Of a stretch of 64,000 bases of DNA, positions 56,064-64,000 are shown piece after piece. Each line of letters begins with the position of its first letter. Within the stretch, counting starts at the first letter, position 1. Where the stretch lies: contig KN834847.1 of NCBI GenBank assembly GCA_000827265.1, positions 126,949 to 190,948 on the forward strand, written 5' to 3'. The notes below the pieces were generated by a model, which was given only the letters and a program-made list of their open reading frames with translations, did no database searches and was not told the DNA's origin. Origin of the DNA: Collybiopsis luxurians FD-317 M1. Its lineage: Eukaryota; Basidiomycota; Agaricomycetes; Agaricales; Omphalotaceae. The translations under genes were made by a program, and so were the position numbers.

Positions 56064-59000
56064 TCATCCCTTGGACTCATCCATATCCTTTTGAGAGTGC
56101 TGCCCAACTGCAGGACCACTACATTGATCCATCAAGGAACTGTCATCATGGTGAGTAGAGCTCTTGTGAATGACCTTGTGTTCATCACCAGCTGTTGATT
56201 GAACTTGTTCTGAAACCAAAGATGATGAACACTGACCACTGCCAACCTCATGAGAAGCAGATGCATTGTTGGAGACATCTCCAATGGGTGCTCCAGATTT
56301 CTTCACTTTCGGCGAGAGGTCTGTACAGCTGTTTTGTCATCCTCCACCTCTTCCATCTCATGTGTCCTCTTTTTCTTTACCCTCCTTGGTTCCAGTTCTT
56401 CATCATCATCCAGGATGGCACAGTTAGCAAGCTGCATCTGATACTTTTTCAATTGATGAACAAGACAAAGAGGCTTGCCAATCTCCTCATTGCCCTCCTG
56501 TGCCACTCTCACAATAGGAATGTGTCCTTGATCCTTGAGCACAAAAGCCTTCTGTTCTGATATGTCTCATGAGGGTCAATCAAAGAAATAGAACAGAGAT
56601 GCTCACTGTCATCCCAAGACTCAAACCTCACCAACTCTCCACCATCACTGTCTCCCTCCTCATCATTGTTGTCACTAGTGTCACTGTTGTCCCAGTATAA
56701 CGGAAGAGTTTGGGTGGACAAGTTGATTTGTTCCTTCTTCCACACCATGATCTGGCATTTGATGAGAGCTTTCAGTGCAGGAACTGGAATTTGCAATATC
56801 TGACCCAACCCCCTGGTACCCAGTGCTCCTGGCACTTTCAGATGTTGTGGCCATCCCACAAGACAAACCTTGTGGTCAGTACACATATCTGCAAATCCAG
56901 CATTCCATCTGAGTTGCTTGACTGAGGCATTGGGACAGACTTCTTCTATGATGTTTGAAAAAGATCAATACACAGCTATGGAAAGCAAAGGTATTCAATA
57001 ACATACTAAGGCTTAAAATTAGAATATCCTTGAATGCAGTTTGAAGCCAGCTCTTGTTGTCAAAGTAGCTGTCAATGAACTGTTGTTTTTCATGCAGAAG
57101 TAGATTGTCTTGGTGCAAGTGCATGTATTGTGTGTATATCATAGTGCCATAATTGACAGCTTGTACTTTCAGACTAGAGGCATTAGCATTGTGCATGCCT
57201 TCAAATAACTCATCACCACCCCATTGAATTGCTTTACCAGTTAGGGGATCAGCTGTCCATCCAAAAATTGAAAGTTGGTGGGTCTCATACATCAGATGAG
57301 CCTTCAAGAGATGAGCTCAGTTATCATAGATATAATCAACAAAGAGAAATTACTTACATGTTCAGAAAATTTGGTGCTCAGTTTAATAAGGCACGACTCC
57401 AAAAACCTTTTGAGATGTTCTTCAGTGGTGTGGTCATGCATTCACTTCATGTACCACTCCTGTAGATCTTGCATACATATGTCCCTTTCATTGTCTGGCA
57501 ATTGAAGTAGCTTCTTGTACTCTGTTCAAATAGCTGCCTGAAATTCCTTATATGATTTGCCTGGTTTTTGCTTCCACTGCATACCATCTTCCAAAACCAT
57601 ATAGTGCTCAAAGATATTCCACAGGTTGGGTTTGTGAGAGTCTTTCACAGCCTCTCCAATTGCATTATACACAGCTGTAGGTCTTTTTTTTATCTGTTTC
57701 ACTAACTCATTGATGCAGTTGCAATAGTCCTTCTGCAATTGGAGCACTTCCTCTACCCACTCCCTTTTGAGGGGTCCCAGCACATTCTCAAGGTCCTCAT
57801 CATTGTTGTCACTAGCTTCTTCCTCCTCCTCTACATCAGTGATGGCTTTTGGTGCACCATTCTCTGTTGTGGTTTCACTGCGACTACCCAACTGTGCTGT
57901 CACCCCTGCCTCAACTTCTGGCTCAATTCCTTGCCACTCAGACTGTGATATTGCCCCTTCATCAACTTCCAACTCAATTCCTCCCCACTACCTCCAGTTT
58001 ACCACCTTGCTCAACATCATCATTGTCAGTTTCTTCAAGCTCCTCCTCCTCTTCATTGTCTGCTTCACCCCCCTGAACATCCACATTGTTGTCAAATAGC
58101 TGTTGAGCAGTGGCCAGCTCATTGTGCTTGGACTTGGAACTGCTCTTGTCTTCTTCTGCTCCTTCATTACACTTGCTAATTGGGGATATACTATGCCTTC
58201 TACACTTATGAAGTGGCATATACTTGTCATTATTGACTGGACTAGGGCTACTGGGTGGGGCAGAGCTTGACCACAATGGACCAAAGCTAAACTGTGACAT
58301 CTTCATCAAAGGAGGCGAGGAGTTGTGATCCTCCTGCTTATCATCAAGGTCAGGTTCATCAACAGCAGGAACAGTGGGAGTTTGGGGTGGAGAAATATGT
58401 GTGTTGGTAAGTTTCTTCATGTAAGGGGGTGTTCCATGCAGTGGATTACCTTCCCAGATGTTGACATACTTGCTGTACAAATTGTCTATAATGAACATCC
58501 AGAAGTCCTCCCTCCTATGGAAATCTTTTTCAGTACTGTCAGCCTGCAAAGGCAGAAGCTGGTACTGGTCATTGAAATGTGTTGTAAGAGCATTTGTCAT
58601 TTGAGGGTGATGAGACCAGGCCTTGGTCCTCATTTCCTGCATCTGACTATACAAGGGTTAATAATATCTTTGTTGTACTCAGGTTCCCCAACCTCTGGAC
58701 TTTGCAAGTCACCACTTGGAGACACCATAGTAGCCCAATCATGAGGACTACCAGTGTTGAAGGTGGTGGGGAGACTAGTTGGTGGCGGGGTCTTGGACCA
58801 AGCAAAGCTATCAGAGTAGTTGGGGGAGTGGCCTCAGATATGAGTGGGAGATTGTGCTTCAACTGACAGCACAGAAGGCTTGGTCACCCTGAAGTCATCC
58901 TATTTCTTGAGAGAAGGACTGACAACAGTCAGAGTCAACTGTCCTGCTTTAGACAGCTTGGATACAGATGAAACTGGAACTGGGGTTGGAGGCAAGAGTG

Positions 59001-59205
59001 GGTGGTTAATTGGCAGCTCCTGACTGAGTTCAACAGTGGTTGTCAGCTCTAAAACACCTCCATCTACAAGGGAGGTTGGAGGGGGAAGATTTTCCAAAGG
59101 CCGCTGAGCCTCACTGAATGGAGGGCCAGGGAGATGAGACTGTGGAGGACAGGAAGCTGAATCTTCTTGTTCACAAGGCATCAAATGGTGTGCAATGTGA
59201 AGCAT
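56064..59205 (-). pseudogene. Large lineage-specific gene, Pro-rich N-terminus and acidic middle, frame broken
   Basis: From about 59205: a Pro-rich region (PPQSHLPGPPFSEAQRPLEN); a conserved-looking block TKAWSHHPQMTNALTTHFND to EDFWMFIIDNLYSKYV (58620-58460); a long acidic stretch (NEEEEELEETDNDD, EVEEEEEASDNNDED type); a helical block NLWNIFEHYMVLEDGMQW (57640-57570); MYETHQLSIFGWTADPLTGK (57300-57240); VCLVGWPQHLKVPG (56870-56830); SEHLCSISLI; and a Ser/His-rich end at 56064. The order of WNIF, GWP and acidic segments matches large uncharacterised ORFs found beside KDZ-type elements in agarics (recalled, not searched). The frame shifts near 57975, so this copy looks broken or has an unseen intron there. 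Confidence 0.5.
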
Positions 59206-59683
59206 TCCACATCAGCTCTTCATTTTCTAGCCTCCTGGACCTTTGCCTGACCATCAGGCTCATTGCACAGCATTGTCAATCCATTGTACACCTTCCTCAA
59301 GTTGTACATTTTGCAATTTCCTTTGAGCATCATTGTTCAAGACAAATGTACTAACAGGAATAGCATATATCTCACTAAGTGTATGAATGCTCTGGCACTG
59401 TTGATGCATATACAAGAATGTCTATGGTCTAGAAAATTCAAGTTGGACCACCTCAAATGCTCTTACTGTAAACAATGTAGCGGTAGGTGGTCTAATAATC
59501 TTTATGTACATGAAGACAGTCACTGATTGATCTATCTAGAGCAGTGAATCAATGAGCACATGCAAAATTCCATGAACAGGCACAAACCAGGGATCACAGC
59601 CCTTGTGAGGAAGTACAGAACTCAGCTGACTCACCAATCAGTGAAAAGCCCCACATAATGCTATTCCTCCTCAGCCCACTGAG
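59206..59683. other. Intergenic between divergent genes, with TGTACA motifs
   Basis: Possible shared upstream region of the minus-strand gene ending its 5' side at 59205 and the plus-strand gene at 59684. Contains CATTGTACACC, GTTGTACATTTTGCAATT and AAATGTAC (59280-59350), related to the dispersed repeat. Confidence 0.5.
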
Positions 59684-60288
59684 ATGGATTGTCTATTCAG
59701 TTTAGATGTAGACAACAATATCTGGTTAGATATTGGATTAGGGTATGACAAGGAGAAGGATGGGCTGCCACCATTATGGTTAGCAAATGACAGTGTGTGT
59801 CGGGGCATATGTGCTCTACTAGATAGAAACCATTGCAATGAGGAGCAGCGGCAGTTGCTAGCAGAGCATAATGCCATGCAGGAATGGTTCACTGAGGAGT
59901 GGAGGGTCCTGCAGGTTGCAATCAATGCAAGCAGTAAGCTCTGTTTCTGTGGAGGTTGAATTTCACTAATGTTTGCTAATTTCCAGAGTCTGATGTGCAC
60001 TATCACCTTGAAACTCTGAAAGGCCAACTTTTACACCTGTTTGTAGTTTGGGAATGGGCGATTATTGGTGTGCCAGCTGGGCCTGATCTACCAGGGTGGG
60101 GGCCATCACAAAATGAGATTGAATGTGCCCAAGGTGAATATATTGAGGGCAGTGAAGTTGACAATGTCAAGGAAGAGATGCTTGATGTGGAGTTTGAGGT
60201 GAAGGCAGATGACCTTCTCACTGAGCATTTAGACAGTCTTTGGATTACTGAATATTATTGCAATTTGAAAAATAGTAGTGTAGTTTAG
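59684..60288 (+). CDS. Lineage-specific transposon-neighbourhood protein, 183 aa
   Basis: ATG 59684 opens MDCLFSLDVDNNIWLDIG. Exon 1 (59684-59933) and exon 2 (59987-60288, stop TAG) are joined by a 53-bp intron (GTAAGC...TTCCAG) in phase. The core LPPLWLANDSVCRGICALLD, with RNHCNEEQRQLLAEHNAMQE then WFTEEWRVLQVAI, is followed by HYHLETLKGQLLHLFVVWEW and an acidic tail. The pattern WLA...V..GI.ALL...RC.EE...L..E....Q.WF.EEW matches, from memory, a family recurring beside KDZ transposons in agarics, function unknown. It is divergently transcribed from the large gene at 56-59 kb. No lesions; probably expressed. Confidence 0.72.
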
Positions 60289-60409
60289 GTTGTGACAATA
60301 TTTTTTTAACACAGTGGAGTTCTTACACACAATAGACACTTTTGAGCAGACTACAATTTATTTGAAAAATTGTGAGAAATAAGGAGTGTTGAAATGCTGT
60401 TTTTATTAT

Positions 60410-60690
60410 TGCTGGGCTGAGCCAAAAGATGAATTCAGACTTGGGCTGCAGCCCTGAATAAATTGTCAGACCTGGGCTGCAGCCTTGACAAAAAACATAA
60501 ACTGAGGCTGCAGCCCTGAATAAATTGTTAGACTTTGGCTGCAGCCTCAACAGAAAACTTAGACTGAGACTGCAACCCTAAACAAATTGTCAGACCTGGG
60601 CTGCAGCCTCAGCAAAAAACTCAGACTGAGGCTGCAGCCCTGAATAAAATGTCAGACCTGGGTTGCAGCCTGTCAGCTCAGTTTGTACAT
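60410..60690. repeat. GGGCTGCAGCC minisatellite
   Basis: About eight copies of (G/A)GGCTGCAGCC with alternating spacers, GAATAAATTGTCAGACCT and AACAAAAAACTTAGACTGA, giving a ~75-bp higher-order unit repeated about 3.5 times. Diverged copies recur at 61075-61150. Confidence 0.9.
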
Positions 60691-62060
60691 TGTGCAGCTC
60701 ATTAGTTGTGATTTAAATAAATAACATTTGTAGAAATATGGCTGTGGGACCCAGAGTCTTAGTTAATTTCTTAAGTAGAGTAGTTATTGTTCATGGTAAG
60801 CTGTGATGGATCATTGATATAGTAAGGGAAGGGAAGGATATTGATAGTGTAGACATTGATTAAATCAATACCACACTGTTGGTGAGGTTGAAATGTAGTT
60901 AACAGTAAGATAAGGTAAGATTCAACATATTCATAGTTACCTCAATGGCAGGACATTCAATAATCTATCACCTGTGAGCACATAGCTGAGAGATGAGGCC
61001 TCAAAGGATGATTATATATATACATACAATGTAAGGCAACATTTTCTGAACAGGTGCTGTTTGGGCTGCTGCACTATTAAGCCAGCATGGTGTTGAAATA
61101 CATGGCTGCAGCCCACCCAATTGTTAGACTCTGGGCTGGAGCCCTACCTAAATTATGGTGGGGCAGAATGCCCCAAAGGTACCCCTCTTAGGATAGATAT
61201 TTCCCTTGAAATAATCATCCTAAGTAGGTCTGGTTAGGTGGCTGCCTGAAGTGTGGAAATACTGCAAGGTTCCTGCTATTTACCCCAAGTTCTATTAATG
61301 TCTACATGAGATTGATACAGGTAATCCTCAATGGTTTTCAGATATCTCTCAGGGCTACAGTAACTCTTTGAGGATAATATACAGTAATCTGTTGGCAATT
61401 TGAGATCTCTTTTAGCTTCACTGATGCTGCTCCCAGTAAACCTGGAAGGCCCCTGGGACTTTCAGGTTTGATCTGGTGCTATTACAAGGTTGACAAGGAT
61501 TTGGGGCATGTTTCCTGGCACCCTGTGTGCCATGGGGACCCTGTGCCACCTGGGGACCCTGGGAATGCCCTAGGCAGTTCTGTACTACCCTTGGCAAAAG
61601 GTACTTTTCCAGATGTCCTCACTCGCCCACTGTAATGTTCTGGTCTACTGAGCCAGGCTTGGTAGATGGCTCCAACTTGAGGACAGTGAGGGTCAGGATA
61701 TGGACAGAGGGAGCTGTAGCAGGGATGAGTGGCCTCCAGTGGTCGCATTTGGGAAACAGCTGGCAACAACTGGGTTGAAGAGTGGATTAGCATAGTTGAG
61801 AAATTGAGGTTTTTCTAAAGTTTTTGAAACAGCAGGTAGGTGCTCTACTTTTTTATGCTCTCTTTCTTTCTATTCCTCATATTTTGTTCAGCTCTGGGTT
61901 TCAACTTGAATGTCAAACTGACTTTTGTTTTGACCTTCATCTACAAGATGTAGCACTGTGGCCACAGTAATGATAAAGGGATGTTCAAAAAGGCTTACCT
62001 GTTGTAATCAAGGTCAGTGGAGGAGACAAATGGTCAGGAAACTGGAGCAAATTCAACCTC
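60691..62060. other. Spacer without supported genes
   Basis: AT-rich and repeat-poor apart from three GGGCTG(C/G)AGCCC-like copies at 61075-61150 and a short GGGACCCTG direct repeat at 61535-61565. No coding motif found. Confidence 0.45.
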
Positions 62061-63330
62061 TCAAGAACACATATGCAGTATTTTGATATGTTTCTGCCAA
62101 AGCCCTTTCATAAAGTAATTTTCCAAAGCTCTTGAACCCTGATCATAAAGCTTGCTGGTCCCGTTTGCTATCCCAAAGTCCGGCTTCCCACAAACCCCAT
62201 TTCTTTCTTTCGACAATCCAATGAGGTTACCAAAATTTATTGAAGAAGCTCTTGTTACTATTGCCAAACTGAACAGTGGAATGTATGCATCTGCCTCTGC
62301 AATTCTGCTTGCCAATACACTAACCATGTTTCCAGACATTAACTGTCACAGACAATTGCTTCAAGCTCAACCTGCGAATGCAGGTTGAGCATACTAGTCT
62401 CTAGTGTCAAGCTTCCAGCTTAGGGCTTTTCCATGCTACTCCTCTCCATCATACTCAACACATCCAAGCTTATTATATGCAAGTTGAGTGGAATACCAAT
62501 GGACATGGGAATACATCTTTATTAGTTCCGCTGGAGTTTTACACAATGTCCTCAATTATGGCCAACATTTCAGCACCTCAAGTCCCTTCGAATGCTTGCT
62601 TTGCAGCTCTTCAAAGCCAATGATGACATGCTTAGTGAGTCAAGAGTCTTCATTGATGAACAGTTCAGCCCTCCGAAGATGACCTCCATGTAAACGACGC
62701 TTTATTTGATTATTTATTCAGTAACAGGATGCTGTCAAATGAGATGTAATGGATTGGTGTAGCAGCATCATGCTTGATCACACTTGATCACTGTGGCCAT
62801 TGCTTACTCACATCGATTGCAGTCATATCAGTTGTTATTGTATTCTTATCCCACTCTTGTGGGCTTTCAATTATCATCCACATGCTTTAACTTGACTATC
62901 TACCATCATGAGCAATGAGGACACTCTGAAAAACAAGGAGAAAATACTCCTCATATCATCCATGCATTGGTCAATGACAGCAGAAGAATATTCAAAGGAG
63001 CATCATATGGATGACACCAGAAGTGTACTGAATGTATTGAGCACCATCCTTTAGACCGGAACAGTATCACAGTCTCTAATGCCTTCCCTTAATGCCGTGG
63101 CTCAAATAGCTGGCAATCCTGATTGACTCATTTTTGCCTTAAACGAGGACCAGTCCAATGATTACATGGAAGACTTGCTTCCCCTTTCCCCCAATCCCAA
63201 GTGAGGTGGACATTTACTCCTAACATATGGTGGAGATGAATAGTGAGTACAATTTGATGCAAAAATGATTGAGTAATGAACCTCTCCTAGTGATGAGTTC
63301 AAGATTTATGATAATCACTTACCCGATGTC
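62061..63330. other. Spacer with short coding-like remnants
   Basis: A 92-codon minus-strand frame (62061-62339, containing SRALENYFMKGLW) and an opposing plus-strand frame (containing FIEEALVTIAKLNSGMYASA) overlap; neither has splice context or a recognised family. A short plus-strand frame starting MSSIMANISAPQVP lies at about 62540. Not called as genes. Confidence 0.4.
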
Positions 63331-63525
63331 CTATCCGTCATAATGTATCTCAGTACTTTCGGGAATGTGGGCTTCATGTCTCTGTTTATGTTCTTTTGCA
63401 TCCATCACTGCTTCACTAAGATTGCGTGGTGGATGAAGGAGCTCCTTGGGAGATGGGACAATATCCACCCTTTTTTCATCGCTCAGAAAGTAATATGCAA
63501 TGTGTCGTAAAGCTGGTACGAACAT
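63331..63525 (-). CDS. Possible exon of a hypothetical protein
   Basis: A 64-codon frame from ATG 63525 (MFVPALRHIAYYFLSDEKRV, then SPKELLHPPRNLSEAVMDAK) is protein-like, with mixed hydrophobic and charged residues. CpG density here is higher than in the block to the left, as in a host gene. Upstream pyrimidine-rich sequence (63545-63720) could be its promoter. No family recognised. Confidence 0.3.
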   Translation of the reverse strand: MFVPALRHIAYYFLSDEKRVDIVPSPKELLHPPRNLSEAVMDAKEHKQRHEAHIPESTEIHYDG

Positions 63526-63784
63526 CCATTCCTAACCCCTATTCATTTCTCTTTTACTATACATCTTTCACATGACCGCGTTTATGACTAACTTTCATAT
63601 CAATACCTTTTGGACATACAACTCCTCCCTATCTCCACTCCACACGGTATCATTGTTCTTTTTCTATTTCGTTCCCACTGTCATTGTTTTATTAATGAAC
63701 TGTCCTTGTTTCTCTTCTCGCATCTGTCGCATGACCACATGCTCCATACCTTTTATTCTCGTAGCTGTCACCTAGCTATTGTCT

Positions 63785-63968
63785 TCCAGTAGCATTAGTT
63801 TCTCGTCTTATCCTCCAGTAGCATTAGTCTCTCTTACAGCTTACTACAGTATATATACCTACCACCTTTAACCTGAGTCCCTATCTTGACCTCTCTGTCG
63901 ATTGGGACCAGGTGAGTATCCTGCTTGTACCAGTAGACTATTTAATTAACTCTGTCGATTGGGACCAG
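63785..63968. repeat. Short direct repeats flanking an intron-like segment
   Basis: TCCAGTAGCATTAGT occurs at 63785-63799 and 63814-63828. CTCTGTCGATTGGGACCAG occurs exactly at 63893-63911 and 63950-63968. The segment between the latter starts GTGAGTATCC and the second copy ends in AG, so it has the form of a 57-bp intron created by tandem duplication. Confidence 0.6.
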
Positions 63969-64000
63969 ACTCTACCTAACTGATTACCGTGTTCTTAGAA

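Noticed and set aside
16656..63300. TET/JBP dioxygenase near the KDZ element
   Set aside because: Expected from known KDZ associations, but no HxD...H iron-binding core or related segment could be seen on either strand.

Overview
The window looks like a draft nuclear contig from a basidiomycete, most likely an Agaricomycete. Evidence: protein-coding genes are cut by many ~50-65 bp GT-AG introns; there is a KDZ (Kyakuja-Dileera-Zisupton) transposase with its cysteine-cluster N-terminus; a multi-intron fungal cytochrome P450; a three-repeat Myb factor; a MYND-finger protein; and several lineage-specific proteins typical of agaric genomes. One run of 158 N marks a scaffold gap (33566-33723). No prokaryotic features are present.

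Layout. 1-16 kb is gene-like and CpG-normal. It holds the 3' end of a glycine-rich hypothetical gene (1-1962), a cluster of small inverted-repeat transposons including an element nested in a hAT-like element (3122-3884), a damaged P450 gene (4039-6353), an intron-containing tRNA-Leu (7004-7104, minus) and an intact 20-exon coiled-coil gene (7942-12459). A WD40 pseudogene (13524-15968, minus) follows, interrupted by a 905-bp hAT-like element and a 591-bp solo LTR, each with a recognisable target-site duplication.

16-63 kb is strongly CpG-poor and rich in repeats. It contains the KDZ transposase (16656-20304, minus), MYND and Myb genes, an intact 159-aa protein with a ubiquitin-like domain, an intact 135-aa protein with an RNase H1 N-terminal/viroplasmin-like domain, several intact but unrecognised small genes, a six-copy ~180-bp satellite (38.2-39.15 kb), and a decayed DNA topoisomerase II (47.38-52.08 kb, minus). 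A piece of the iron-sulfur assembly gene CIAO1 has been inserted precisely into a topoisomerase exon, and a leucine-rich-repeat fragment abuts its 3' end. Further right lie two long degenerate lineage-specific genes and one intact partner gene (59684-60288). Minisatellites and a dispersed TGTACAATTGTG-type repeat fill the spaces.

How it fits together: the left end resembles ordinary chromosome arm, and the right three quarters resembles a silenced, methylation-eroded transposon neighbourhood where KDZ-associated and lineage-specific genes accumulate together with wrecked copies of core genes. Exon boundaries were worked out by hand from splice motifs and reading phase. Family assignments rest on remembered motifs, not on database searches.
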